DNA of 64,000 bases from Bacillus sp. BP-3 (lineage in GTDB: Bacteria; Bacillota; Bacilli; Bacillales; Bacillaceae_G). Below are positions 40,794-49,776 of this stretch, one piece after another. Every line of letters begins with the position of its first letter. Within the stretch, counting starts at the first letter, position 1. The stretch covers positions 409,729 to 473,728 of the forward strand of contig NZ_JAQOTJ010000002.1 of the NCBI RefSeq assembly GCF_028401955.1. The letters are read 5' to 3'. The position numbers and the translations under genes are program-made. Below the pieces are notes generated by a model that saw nothing but the letters and a program-made list of their open reading frames with translations, was not told the origin of the DNA and did no database searches.

Positions 40794-42989
40794 GTGAAAA
40801 CTACTGTACATAAAGTAGATACGTGGGGAAAAATTGGCGCTTTGTTATATCGATTTCGATATACAACGATTGCGCTATTAATTTTGCTAGCTGCGCTACT
40901 TGGGATATTTGCACCGAAGCTTCCTGGTGTATTAGGCGGAGATGGATTTCAAACACAAGGTGATTATTTAACGACAAAAGAGATATTAGACAAAGATTTT
41001 AAACAGTCGCAAGATACACTGTTACTCGTCTTTCAAAAAGAGAAAGGTGTATCTCAGCAACAGTTTATCGAGAGAATTGATGAGGTCGTAAAAAAAATTC
41101 AAAGAGAAGAAACTTACGAGTCTTTTCATGAGCCGATAGGAAATAAAACAATGCTGAAGGAAGATATTGCCTATGCCTCAATTTTATTTTCCGGGAAAAC
41201 AAGTAAAGAGCGGAAGGAAAAAACATTAGCATTTGTAAAGGATATTCAAAAAGAAAGTAACGGGGAGGTCAAAATATCTCCAACTGGATATCCGGTTATT
41301 AATGATGAAATCAATACGAGAACACAAAATGATTTGAAAGTAGCAGAAATGATTGGATTGCCGATTGCGTTTTTAGTGTTATTGCTTTCTTTTGGCAGCT
41401 TGTTTGCATCGATTTTGCCTATTTTAAATGGAGCGCTAAGTGTCATTAGTACGATGGGAATTTTATATTTTGTAGGAGAACAAAAGGAACTTTCTATTTT
41501 TGTGCTGAATGTGGCGCCGATGATTGGGCTAGCTTTATCCATTGATTTTGCTCTTTTATTTGTGAATCGTTTCCGAGAAGAGCTGGCACATCGTTCTGTT
41601 AAAGAAGCGATTATGGTTACTTATCAAACGGCGGGACGCGCCATTATTTTTTCAGGTTTATGTGTATTTGTCGGTTTGTCCGGTTTGTTCTTTTTCAAAA
41701 TTGATTATATTCAAGCCGTCGCAATTAGTGGGATGATTGTCGTAATCATGAGTATTTTATTTTCACTGACGATGCTTCCAGCACTGTTAGCTTTAATGGG
41801 GAAACGTATATTAGGAAAGAACCAAAATGTTAAGCGCACAGCACCGATGTGGCGTAAATTTGCACAGTTTGTAATGAAATATCCAATTGTGATGACCATT
41901 ACTGTATTTACATTTATTATCGTTTGTTTATTGCCGCTTCGAGGTGCGGATTTACAGTTTCCTGGTGTAGAAGCATTGCCTGAGAAAAGTGAGGCACGTA
42001 TTGCTTTTGAACGTTATGAGGACGCATTTAATAAAACGGTAAAAACTCATGCAGATGTGACGCTCGTCATAGAGACAAAAGGAAATGTAACAGAAAAAGA
42101 GAATTTACAAACGCTACAAAAGGTTGTGCAGAAACTAAAGAATGATAAAGATGTATATGAAGTGAAAAGTTTATATGAACAACTTGGAAATATGTCTGCA
42201 GAACAGCTGACAGCAATGTTGCAATCGCCAAATCGTGCACAAGTAGAGCCGGCATTAGAGGCTTACGTGAAAGGGAATAAGACAACGATTGGAATTGCTC
42301 TAGATACAAAACCAAGAACAGAAAAAGCAAAGCAATGGGTCCGAGATTGTAAAGAAAACTATAAAACAGAAGGGGTAACCTATTATTTAGGTGGAATGAC
42401 AACTTTCCAGCAAGAATTAGAAGATGAAATTAAAGATAAAGTTGTTGTGGGGATGTCTGTTATTTTTGCATCAACGTTTTTGATATTGTTATTAGCATTT
42501 CGTTCGCTCCTGATTCCAATTAAAGCAATTGTGATGAATGTACTTAGTTTAAGTGCTACCATCGGCATTGTCATTTGGCTTTTTGAAGGAGGTCATTTTG
42601 GATTAGAACAAAGCTCGGTATTATTTGTATTGCCGATTTTTATCTTTGGATTAGTATTTGGATTAAGTATGGACTATGAAGTATTTCTTATTTCACGTAT
42701 TCATGAATTATACGGAGAGACGAGAGATAACGATTATGCAACGCTAGAAGGATTAGTGTCAACAAGCCGGATTATTACGTCAGCGGCATTAATTATGATT
42801 GTTGTTACGGGTGCATTTGCTTTTACTGATATTTTGCCAGTGAAACAGATGGGGCTTGGCGTTGCGCTAGCCATATTCCTTGATGCAACTATTATTCGAT
42901 TAATTCTTGTACCAAGTTTAATGAAAATGTTTGGTGAGTGGAACTGGTGGCTTCCGTTCAGCAAAAAGAAACAGAAAAACACGCATTAA
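40794..42989 (+). CDS. MMPL-family (RND superfamily) transporter
   Basis: A 731-residue membrane protein with a duplicated RND layout. Each half has one helix, a large external domain and then a helix bundle (first about residues 25-330, second about 360-715). Motifs such as GLALSIDFALLFVNRFREEL in half 1 and GLSMDYEVFLISRIHELYGE in half 2 carry the proton-relay acidic residues. MMPL proteins of Firmicutes export lipids or drugs. It starts with GTG behind GAGGAGTAGGTGAG. It resembles B. subtilis YdfJ in type. The substrate is unknown. Confidence 0.9.
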   Translation: MKTTVHKVDTWGKIGALLYRFRYTTIALLILLAALLGIFAPKLPGVLGGDGFQTQGDYLTTKEILDKDFKQSQDTLLLVFQKEKGVSQQQFIERIDEVVKKIQREETYESFHEPIGNKTMLKEDIAYASILFSGKTSKERKEKTLAFVKDIQKESNGEVKISPTGYPVINDEINTRTQNDLKVAEMIGLPIAFLVLLLSFGSLFASILPILNGALSVISTMGILYFVGEQKELSIFVLNVAPMIGLALSIDFALLFVNRFREELAHRSVKEAIMVTYQTAGRAIIFSGLCVFVGLSGLFFFKIDYIQAVAISGMIVVIMSILFSLTMLPALLALMGKRILGKNQNVKRTAPMWRKFAQFVMKYPIVMTITVFTFIIVCLLPLRGADLQFPGVEALPEKSEARIAFERYEDAFNKTVKTHADVTLVIETKGNVTEKENLQTLQKVVQKLKNDKDVYEVKSLYEQLGNMSAEQLTAMLQSPNRAQVEPALEAYVKGNKTTIGIALDTKPRTEKAKQWVRDCKENYKTEGVTYYLGGMTTFQQELEDEIKDKVVVGMSVIFASTFLILLLAFRSLLIPIKAIVMNVLSLSATIGIVIWLFEGGHFGLEQSSVLFVLPIFIFGLVFGLSMDYEVFLISRIHELYGETRDNDYATLEGLVSTSRIITSAALIMIVVTGAFAFTDILPVKQMGLGVALAIFLDATIIRLILVPSLMKMFGEWNWWLPFSKKKQKNTH

Positions 42990-43097
42990 TAAGTAGCTCT
43001 CATCTAGTAGGTGAGAGCTACTTATATGAATAGCTTTCCCCCTTTTTAGCGAATAGTATGAGATAAGGAGATTACATATAAGAGTGGGGGAAAGGCA

Positions 43098-43508
43098 ATG
43101 TTTCGTTATTTTAAATTTAAATTGAATGATACTGTACAGTTTGGTGAAAATGATGGGCATATGTATCGCATTGTCGGCTATCGGTTAGAAAAAGGTTTTT
43201 ATTCAAAAGAGACACATATTATTTATGAATTACTACGCGAGTTTGATGGATATACACTCGATGCAGAAGAAGGTGAGCTTGTGAAAGTGATTCAAGTAGA
43301 AGAGGAGTATTATAAAATTCGTGATATGGGGGAATATCGTTATCCTGTTAAGCTAAAAACACCGCTGCAAAAAAATAATCATAAAACGATAGACCAATTA
43401 TTAGATGCTTATAATGATTACAAGCGGTTAGCTGAATTTTTTCAAGATTTATCATATGAAAGAAAAGCGGAAGAAATGTTGCAGGAAATGAAAAGGATTC
43501 ATGCATAA
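43098..43508 (+). CDS. Conserved hypothetical protein of Bacillus
   Basis: A 136-residue soluble protein. The N-terminal half is beta-rich (LNDTVQFGENDGHMYRIVGYRLE) and suggests a small barrel; the C-terminal half is helical (KTIDQLLDAYNDYKRLAEFFQD, KAEEMLQEMKRIHA). No catalytic motif, signal or membrane helix is seen. GGGGGAAAGG precedes the ATG. It is a single gene ahead of the pseudouridine synthase; function is unknown. Confidence 0.7.
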   Translation: MFRYFKFKLNDTVQFGENDGHMYRIVGYRLEKGFYSKETHIIYELLREFDGYTLDAEEGELVKVIQVEEEYYKIRDMGEYRYPVKLKTPLQKNNHKTIDQLLDAYNDYKRLAEFFQDLSYERKAEEMLQEMKRIHA

Positions 43509-43518
43509 AGTGATAATG

Positions 43519-43554
43519 AGAGACAGTTCAAGTGCGAACTGTCTTTCGTTATGC
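43519..43554 (+). terminator. Hairpin terminator after the hypothetical gene
   Basis: GACAGTTC-AAGTGC-GAACTGTC followed by TTTCG. Confidence 0.65.
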
Positions 43555-43608
43555 AAGAGAAGTGATTTTCCGTTACAATAAGAAAATGAATAGAAATAAG
43601 GTGATGAT

Positions 43609-44529
43609 ATGAAAGTGAAGAAAATGGGAGAATGGTGTGAAATTACGGTTCCTGCTGAATGGGCTGGACGAACGATAGATTCTATTTTGAAAGAAGAATG
43701 GCAAGTTCCCAAAAAATTATTACACAAATATCGTATGGAAAAAAGTATTCTTGTGAATGGAGAAGGAAAACGGTGGAGTGAACAACTGCAAAAAGAAGAT
43801 AAATTGCAAGTTCATATGTTTGTGCAAGAAGAGTATGATATAGAACCGGAGTTTTATGATATAGAAGTTATATATGAAGACGATCATGTATTAATTGTTA
43901 ATAAACCCATTCAAGTAGACACACATCCTGCCAATAAAGGCGGGACAGCCACGTTAGCAAACTATGTAGCCTTTCATTTACAAATGCAAGGAATTGAAAC
44001 AAAGGTGCGTCACATTCACCGATTAGATAAGGACACGACAGGTGGAGTCGTTTTTGCAAAGCACGCTTTAGCCGGTGTGATTATGGACCGATTATTAACA
44101 GAGCGTAAAATTAAGAGAACATATATGGCACTTGTTGAAGGGAAAGTACAAAAGAAGCGGGGGACAATAGATGCTCCAATTGGACGAGATCGTCATCATG
44201 CATCAAGACGTCGTGTCTCTCCCCAAGGTGACCGTGCTGTAACACATTACCAGGTCGTACAATATTCGAAAGAGAGTAACGTAACGCTTGTTAAAGTTCA
44301 ATTAGAAACAGGAAGAACGCATCAAATACGCGTTCATATGAGTTATCTTGGTCATCCGCTTATTGGCGATGTATTGTATGGCGGTAAGGCAAGGCTCCTT
44401 TCTCGTCAAGCATTGCATGCTGCTCATATTACAATGTTACACCCAATTACAAAACAGCAAATTGAAGCAGAAGTACCTCTTCCTCATGATTTTTCTCGTG
44501 TTTTACATTCTTGTATGAATACAAAATAA
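43609..44529 (+). CDS. RluA-family rRNA/tRNA pseudouridine synthase
   Basis: A 306-residue enzyme that isomerises uridine in RNA. An N-terminal S4-like region (AGRTIDSILKEEWQVPKKLLHKYRM) precedes the catalytic domain. The active-site loop is VRHIHRLDKDTTGGVVFAKH, with the catalytic aspartate in HRLD. Later motifs RTHQIRVHMSYLGHPLIGD and LHAAHITMLHP are typical. The RNA target (RluD-like or other) is not certain. GGTGATG precedes the ATG. A shared terminator separates it from the convergent CAP gene. Confidence 0.92.
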   Translation: MKVKKMGEWCEITVPAEWAGRTIDSILKEEWQVPKKLLHKYRMEKSILVNGEGKRWSEQLQKEDKLQVHMFVQEEYDIEPEFYDIEVIYEDDHVLIVNKPIQVDTHPANKGGTATLANYVAFHLQMQGIETKVRHIHRLDKDTTGGVVFAKHALAGVIMDRLLTERKIKRTYMALVEGKVQKKRGTIDAPIGRDRHHASRRRVSPQGDRAVTHYQVVQYSKESNVTLVKVQLETGRTHQIRVHMSYLGHPLIGDVLYGGKARLLSRQALHAAHITMLHPITKQQIEAEVPLPHDFSRVLHSCMNTK

Positions 44530-44556
44530 ATAGAGCCTTCTTAGAAGGCTCTATTT
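44528..44556. terminator. Bidirectional terminator
   Basis: AAATAGAGCCTTC-TTA-GAAGGCTCTATTT lies between convergent genes. Confidence 0.88.
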
Positions 44557-44559
44557 CTA

Positions 44560-45519
44560 TTACTTCGAAATAAATTCTTGTGTCCAGTAGTTCCCGTTTT
44601 CTACGTAACCAACACCAATATGTGTGTATCCGCTATTTAAAATATTTGCACGGTGACCGGCGCTATTCATCCAAGCTTGTACAACTTCTTCAGGAGTGCG
44701 TTGTCCTTGTGCAATATTTTCACCAGCAGATTTATATGAAATACCAAACTGTTTCATCATATCAAACGGAGAACCGTATGTTGGGCTAGTGTGATCGAAG
44801 TAATGATTTTTCTGCATATCTTCTGATTTAATACGTGCTACTTTACTTAGCTCAGTGTCCACTTTTAATGCTGGTAAACCTTGTTTTGTACGTTCAGCAT
44901 TTGTTAAGTCAACAACTTTTTGTTCAAATGCGCTTAATGAACCTTTCGACTCTTCAGCAGGCTTATCAGCTGGTTTCGTTGGTTGGTTGTTGTCGGCAGG
45001 TTTATTAGCTGGTTTATCAGCTGGCTTAGTTGCTTGGTTGTTGTCGGCAGGTTTGTTAGCTGGTTTATCAGCTGGCTTAGTTGCTTGGTTGTTATCAACA
45101 GGTTTATCAGCTGGTTTAGTTATTTGATTGTTGTCAGCAGGTTTCTCTTCTGGCTTAGCTGCTGAGTTGTTATCAACTGGTTTTTCTTCTGGCTTAGTTG
45201 CTTCATTGTTGTTAACTGGGTTTGTAATTACAATGTTTCCCCAAGGAGTTGTAATTGTTGTGTAAGTTGGTTGACCAGGAATAACACAGTTGCCTGGTTG
45301 GAAAGCACCCGCATTCCATTTTGCATATGAATTAAGAAGAGATGTTAAGAAAGATTGAAAGTCTTGTTGATTCATATATTGCATAAATAACGGAGAATGC
45401 GAAATATTTTGAACTTTAGGTGTTGATGGTTGCATTGTTTCTGCTTTCGCAGTATGTGTTGATACTCCAAGAGTAAGAGCAGTTGCTGCTACTACAGATA
45501 GTAAAGCACGTTTTTTCAT
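44560..45519 (-). CDS. Secreted CAP/SCP-domain protein with Pro/Lys/Asn repeat linker (YkwD-like)
   Basis: A 319-residue exported protein. The signal peptide (MKKRALLSVVAATALTLGVS) ends AKAE. A middle linker (about residues 110-195) is made of repeats such as PADNNQATKPADKPANK, two exact copies plus shorter variants, and probably spans the cell wall. The C-terminal CAP domain has HYFDHTSPTYGSPFDM, SAGENIAQGQ, AWMNSAGHRANILNSGYTHIGVGY, with the cavity His/Glu residues. CAP proteins of spore formers may bind or cut ligands; activity is unknown. Repeat number is likely to vary between strains. Confidence 0.88.
   Translation of the reverse strand: MKKRALLSVVAATALTLGVSTHTAKAETMQPSTPKVQNISHSPLFMQYMNQQDFQSFLTSLLNSYAKWNAGAFQPGNCVIPGQPTYTTITTPWGNIVITNPVNNNEATKPEEKPVDNNSAAKPEEKPADNNQITKPADKPVDNNQATKPADKPANKPADNNQATKPADKPANKPADNNQPTKPADKPAEESKGSLSAFEQKVVDLTNAERTKQGLPALKVDTELSKVARIKSEDMQKNHYFDHTSPTYGSPFDMMKQFGISYKSAGENIAQGQRTPEEVVQAWMNSAGHRANILNSGYTHIGVGYVENGNYWTQEFISK
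44976..45170. repeat. In-frame tandem repeat coding for the CAP protein linker
   Basis: A near-perfect 51-bp unit encoding a 17-residue repeat occurs twice, flanked by shorter 39-bp variants. It is a likely site of slippage or recombination. Confidence 0.75.
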
Positions 45520-45966
45520 TACAATTGTCCCCCATGTAAGTATAGATTTATTATCAAACAGTTTTGTTTTTGCCTACCTGTTTGATTGACACCATCATCG
45601 TAGCACAGATTTTGTCGAAAAAAAGTTGGAAAAAAATTCATAGGTTGCAAGATTTCCTTTTTTATCCTAACTACTTAAAGGGAACAAAATAACGAAATAT
45701 TAGACGTCATAAGGGATAGTTAATATTTTAATAGAGGAAGAGTAACAGCGATAATTGGATATATTTTCTACCTTAAAGGGAGGAGAATGGGATAACACTA
45801 ACGTTTATAGGAGAAAACAGAGGGATATTATGGATTGTTTTTAACACAATTGTAATCTTTTTGTCGTTCTTTTTTAGTATACAGTAACATATTTTTAATG
45901 TTGTAGACTACAAAAAAGACGGGCGTATCTTTAATTGAGAAAGGTACGTCCGTTTTCATATTGAGA
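45520..45966. other. Long intergenic stretch upstream of the CAP gene
   Basis: It holds the CAP leader, then a hairpin (AAAAGACGGGCGTA / TACGTCCGTTTT, 45912-45955) with a U run on the - strand. That hairpin terminates a - strand transcript from the right. The cassette at 45979 is inserted just upstream of it, so it may belong to a gene that was displaced. Confidence 0.45.
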
Positions 45967-45978
45967 GGGAGTTGACCA

Positions 45979-46110
45979 CATTGCCATCAAGCTAAGAAAT
46001 TAATTGTTCTCCAAAAACGAAAAAGGTGGGCCTAATTCTCATAAATAACTGTTGTAGTGATATGAATTTTCGTTTTGGGGATACTTCAAAATATGAGCTT
46101 GATGGGCATG
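45979..46110. repeat. IS231-like mini-element, left copy
   Basis: 132 bases with imperfect inverted ends (CATTGCCATCAAGCT / AGCTTGATGGGCATG) and inner arms CCAAAAACGAAAA / TTTTCGTTTTGG. It matches the right copy over about 50 bases at each end. Confidence 0.75.
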
Positions 46111-46158
46111 TGAGGTTGTACCACATCGAATGTTGTTTACGTACAATCATGAAAGGAA

Positions 46159-46195
46159 AAAGAGCATCCTTAATACGAAAGGATGCTCTTTCTTT
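46159..46195 (-). terminator. Terminator of the erythromycin-esterase-like gene
   Basis: AAAGAGCATCC / GGATGCTCTTT with a U run on the - strand. Confidence 0.85.
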
Positions 46196-47574
46196 TATTT
46201 AAGAACAGAAGGCGAAGTCTTTTCTAACCATAGAATGCCATCATATTGTTCGGTAGGAATCATGATTTCTTCTCTATCTTTGTCCCCCCAATAACTTGCT
46301 GCAGTTGGGGTAAACATCCATGACGTTTCTGGTCGGTTGCTTTCTCCCTGTAAGTTTACAAAGACATTTGGACTTCCAACGGTGCTTATTATTTTTTCTA
46401 CACTTTGTTCTTCATGTTCTGTATGTACAGGAACAATTTTGTTATTTTCAGCGTTCCAACTGCTCCCACTATACGCAAATACTCCAATTGTGTACATTTG
46501 GTTTTTAATGCGCTGCGGAAGAAAATCCATCATATTAGGACATACAAAATTGTGTTGTTGATACTTGGTATAATCTAATATCATTTTCGAATTTTGTTTT
46601 CGAATATGATAATTATGTCCCCATACAATTATTTTTTTGTTTTTATATTGCATCTCAGTGAGCCATGCTAAGTTTTGAGCCATTTTTTGATCTCGAACAT
46701 ATTCTGAGAATCCTGCAATGTTAGAAGGGATAATACCTCCTTTTAATTTCATATAACTATCTAGGTGTGTTTTAATCGCATCAATACGTATATTGATTGA
46801 TTTTTCAAGAAAATTTACGTCATAAGTAGGGATAGGTGCAACTCGAGTCAATTCGGTTTTATGAGTCTCAATAAAAGCTTTTACGTTTTCAAACTTGTTG
46901 ATTATGGGCTGTATTTCTACTTTATATTGGTCATAAGGATACCCACCTTCTAAATTATAATAATACTTATCCAGTTTGATTAACTCTGTTACTGCTACAT
47001 CTAGTTCACTCGCCACTTCAGGACTTAATTTTTGCAACCAGTCTTTCGCATACGAGTGGAATGAAGATCTATAAAACAAATTTATATCAAAACCAGCTAA
47101 TGTCAGTGGCTTTCCTTTTTCTTTTTGTTCTTTCATATAGATAAACAATTGTTCAACTTCCTCTGTTTGCCATACACCTTCTAAAGATTGTTTCATAGCT
47201 TCAGTAGCGGTTAAGTTATCAAAGTTTTGTTGAACCGTACTTGCTTCTGCAAATCCTGATTCAAATGCAATTACATCATATCCCATTTCCTCATGTAAGT
47301 ACTTAATCATACGTATTTTGGATTGATTCATTTCCTTCGCTCCATGCGTACTTTCGCCAAGTACAACAATACGCTTATCTTTTATGGCATCTTTTAGAAA
47401 AGATAAATCTTCTGTTGTTTGGGAAGTGGGTTCATTTAATCTTTTTGTATGTCCATTTAGCCATTCCTCCCATTTGGGTTGATCGACAGGTTTTTCTGCT
47501 GCAAATGCTACAGATGTGAAGGTAGTACAGGCAAGAAGCGTACTCATTAGCCCGGTTTTCCATTTTTTACGCAC
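46195..47574 (-). CDS. Erythromycin-esterase-family protein, secreted
   Basis: A 459-residue exported protein. A GTG start at 47574 follows GGAGG and gives a signal peptide MRKKWKTGLMSTLLACTTFTS ending AFAAE. The family motifs are present: VLGESTHGAKEM (metal/catalytic His and Glu), YDVIAFESGFAEA, and IIVWGHNYHIRKQ. Known Ere enzymes open macrolide lactone rings and are usually cytoplasmic; this exported type has no shown activity, so resistance should not be assumed. The gene is the only cargo of the mobile cassette. Its terminator follows at once. Confidence 0.85.
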   Translation of the reverse strand: MRKKWKTGLMSTLLACTTFTSVAFAAEKPVDQPKWEEWLNGHTKRLNEPTSQTTEDLSFLKDAIKDKRIVVLGESTHGAKEMNQSKIRMIKYLHEEMGYDVIAFESGFAEASTVQQNFDNLTATEAMKQSLEGVWQTEEVEQLFIYMKEQKEKGKPLTLAGFDINLFYRSSFHSYAKDWLQKLSPEVASELDVAVTELIKLDKYYYNLEGGYPYDQYKVEIQPIINKFENVKAFIETHKTELTRVAPIPTYDVNFLEKSINIRIDAIKTHLDSYMKLKGGIIPSNIAGFSEYVRDQKMAQNLAWLTEMQYKNKKIIVWGHNYHIRKQNSKMILDYTKYQQHNFVCPNMMDFLPQRIKNQMYTIGVFAYSGSSWNAENNKIVPVHTEHEEQSVEKIISTVGSPNVFVNLQGESNRPETSWMFTPTAASYWGDKDREEIMIPTEQYDGILWLEKTSPSVLK

Positions 47575-47724
47575 AACAACGCCTCCAAGAATTATATTTT
47601 TAGAGATTGAATAGAACATGTACCGAAAATTTACTAATATACCATTATTTATAATAATACATATGTATATTCTGAACAATATTAATATTAAAAGAATTAA
47701 AAATATCCTTTAGGGGTACAGACC

Positions 47725-47852
47725 CATCGTCATCAAGTTAAGAAATACATTGTTCTCTAAAACGAAAAAACAAACAGAATTCCCATGGACAACTATGAAG
47801 AGATAAAATTTTTGTTTTGGGAGTACTTCAAAATCTTAACTTGATGGACATG
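47725..47852. repeat. IS231-like mini-element, right copy
   Basis: 128 bases, ends CATCGTCATCAAGTTAAG and inverted CATGTCCATCAAGTTAAG. Inner arms (CTCTAAAACGAAAA and TTTTTGTTTTGGGAG) match the left copy. Confidence 0.75.
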
Positions 47853-47879
47853 GGAGTTGACCAGAAAACGGAATTTTGT

Positions 47880-48016
47880 CAGCTCCTTCTAGTGCACTCT
47901 ATGTGTTGAAGCACCGATATATTGATGAAAACAGCAGATATATGAGTGGAATTGTAAGAAGGAGCTGCTATGATAAGTATGATCTGCTCTCGTCCCCTTG
48001 AGAAAAGGGGTTTTTT
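47880..48016 (+). ncRNA. Possible orphan structured RNA with terminator
   Basis: CAGCTCCTTCT (47880-47890) and AGAAGGAGCTG (47957-47967) are perfect complements around 66 bases. A terminator CCCCTT-GAGAA-AAGGGG with six U follows at 47995-48016. No ORF with a ribosome site fits between. The promoter was not found; the cassette inserted just upstream may have removed it. Confidence 0.35.
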
Positions 48017-48135
48017 ATTTTCATTTTTCAATTTATATTTATATATTAAATAGTAAGAAAAAAAATTCACACTTTCCTCACAATTATCTGCTATTTTACA
48101 AGTATAACGAAACTGTCCATAATGGAGGTAATCTT

Positions 48136-49107
48136 TTGAAAAGGTGGCTTATTTCACTTTGTATCGTACTATTACTTACAGGGTGCAAGGGAGGAGCGTA
48201 TCAATCTATTGATCCGAAAAAATCGCTTCTTATAACGACAAATATAAAAGAAGGAAGTATTAGTTTTATTGATACTGATACGAAAAAAACAATTACAACG
48301 TGGCATGTAAATGAAGCTATTACGGGAACCACGTTGTTACCTGACAAGAATCGCTTACTTGTGTATGGAAAACAGCTTGAGTATATATATGTATATTCTT
48401 TGAAAGATGGAAAGCAGCTTGAAAAATGGAATACAGGAAAAGGGATAGCCAATATATTATTATCTGAAAATGGAAAAGAGCTGTTCGTTGCAGATCAAAA
48501 TCAACAGAAAATTCGTTTGTTCACAACTAATGGAAAAGAAACAGAGAGCATTTCGGTTGGGAAGGGTCCGCTGACGATGGTCCAACATCATGATATGTTA
48601 TATGTTCTTAATTTTTATGATACGAAATTGTCTAGTATTAATGTGAAACAAAAGAAGGTTGTGAATTCTTTTATGATTCCACCAGCTTCAACAGGTGCTT
48701 TTCTTAGCGGTGATGGAAAGAACATATTTATTGGTGGGCATGGTGACGGGAAACAAGTAAATGAAAAAGTTCTCGAGTATTCTGTACAAGATGGGCAAAT
48801 GTTACAATCGTTACATGCACCATTTATGCCGATCAATCTGTCTACAGATCAACAATTTATTTATGTACTTAGTCACGGGTCGAATACGCTGAGAAAATTT
48901 GATGGAAAAACATATAAAGAAGTAGGATCCCTTGAAGTAGGCTCGAATCCATTTGCATTTTGGAAAATGGGTAGTGAAGGGTATGTTGCAAGCTATGATA
49001 GCGATGAAGTGTATGTTTTAGATTTAAATGAAATGAAAATAAAGCAGACGATTTCAGTTGGTAAAGGGCCATTTCAATTTACGCAAAGAGTAGGGGAGAA
49101 GAAATGA
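48136..49107 (+). CDS. Beta-propeller (YncE/YVTN-like) lipoprotein
   Basis: A 323-residue lipoprotein. A TTG start at 48136 follows GGAGG and gives LKRWLISLCIVLLLTGCKGG with the lipobox LTGC. The mature part is a seven-blade-type propeller with recurring units (GSISFIDTDTKKTITTWHVN, NGKELFVADQNQQKIRLF, LEVGSNPFAFWKMGSEGYVA). The last four bases overlap the start of the response-regulator gene, so it is in one operon with a two-component system. It may sense a ligand outside the cell and modulate the kinase; this is inferred from coupling. Confidence 0.82.
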   Translation: MKRWLISLCIVLLLTGCKGGAYQSIDPKKSLLITTNIKEGSISFIDTDTKKTITTWHVNEAITGTTLLPDKNRLLVYGKQLEYIYVYSLKDGKQLEKWNTGKGIANILLSENGKELFVADQNQQKIRLFTTNGKETESISVGKGPLTMVQHHDMLYVLNFYDTKLSSINVKQKKVVNSFMIPPASTGAFLSGDGKNIFIGGHGDGKQVNEKVLEYSVQDGQMLQSLHAPFMPINLSTDQQFIYVLSHGSNTLRKFDGKTYKEVGSLEVGSNPFAFWKMGSEGYVASYDSDEVYVLDLNEMKIKQTISVGKGPFQFTQRVGEKK

Positions 49108-49775
49108 GTAAGTATAAAGTATTACTTGTTGATGATGAAAGTGATATGAGGCAACTTGTTGGTATGTATTTGGACAACTTTGGTTATGAGTGGAAAGAAG
49201 CTGAAAACGGAAAACAGGCGCTGCACATGCTGGAAATAGAAAACTTTGACTTTGTTATTTTGGATATCATGATGCCAGAAATGGATGGGATTACGGTTTG
49301 TAAAGAAATCCGAAAAACATCTGATATTCCGATTATCTTTTTGACAGCAAAAGGAGAGGAATGGAATCGCGTAAATGGACTGCGTACAGGAGCAGATGAT
49401 TATATTGTGAAACCATTTAGTCCGGGAGAATTAATTGCACGTATGGAAGCGGTATTAAGGAGATATACGAAATATGAAGAACAAGAGGAAATAGAGTTTG
49501 GACCAGTTGTTATTAATGAGAAAAGTCGCCGCGTTGAAATAAATGGGGAAGGTATTTCATTAACTGTGAAAGAATTTGATTTACTTTATTTTCTTTGTCA
49601 ACATAACGGCCAAGTATTTAGCCGGGAACAGTTGCTTGAAAAAGTTTGGGGATATGATTATGCCGGTAGCACTCGAACAGTTGATACGCATGTGAAAACA
49701 ATGCGCTTAAAGCTTGGAGAACGTGGGAATTGTATTCAAACGGTTTGGGGTGTAGGCTATAAATTTGAGGTGTAA
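49104..49775 (+). CDS. OmpR/PhoB-family response regulator
   Basis: A 223-residue regulator. The receiver domain has VDDE near residue 9, the phospho-acceptor in VILDIMMPEMDG (Asp53), the threonine/serine switch in FLTAKG and the conserved Lys in YIVKPF. The C-terminal winged helix (FDLLYFLCQHNGQVFSREQL ... TRTVDTHVKTMRLKLG) binds DNA. Its ATG overlaps the lipoprotein stop, and the kinase follows, so the trio is one operon. The regulon is unknown. Confidence 0.93.
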   Translation: MSKYKVLLVDDESDMRQLVGMYLDNFGYEWKEAENGKQALHMLEIENFDFVILDIMMPEMDGITVCKEIRKTSDIPIIFLTAKGEEWNRVNGLRTGADDYIVKPFSPGELIARMEAVLRRYTKYEEQEEIEFGPVVINEKSRRVEINGEGISLTVKEFDLLYFLCQHNGQVFSREQLLEKVWGYDYAGSTRTVDTHVKTMRLKLGERGNCIQTVWGVGYKFEV

Positions 49776-49776
49776 G

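Larger units (their letters stand above)
45968..47863. mobile_element. Transposase-less mobile insertion cassette carrying an erythromycin-esterase-like gene
   Basis: The outer ends CATTGCCATCAAGCTAAG (from 45979) and, inverted, CATGTCCATCAAGTTAAG (to 47852) resemble IS231 terminal repeats. An 11-bp direct repeat GGAGTTGACCA flanks the whole (45968-45978 and 47853-47863), the duplication size made by IS231. Each end is a ~130-bp palindromic mini-element, and one gene lies between. No transposase is present. This is the organisation of MIC elements moved in trans by IS231. Confidence 0.75.

Noticed and set aside
44976-45170. CRISPR array
   Set aside because: The repeats are in frame, of uneven length, without unique spacers, and encode the linker of the CAP protein.
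46195-47574. Erythromycin resistance gene
   Set aside because: Family membership alone does not show macrolide hydrolysis; this protein is exported, unlike characterised Ere enzymes.
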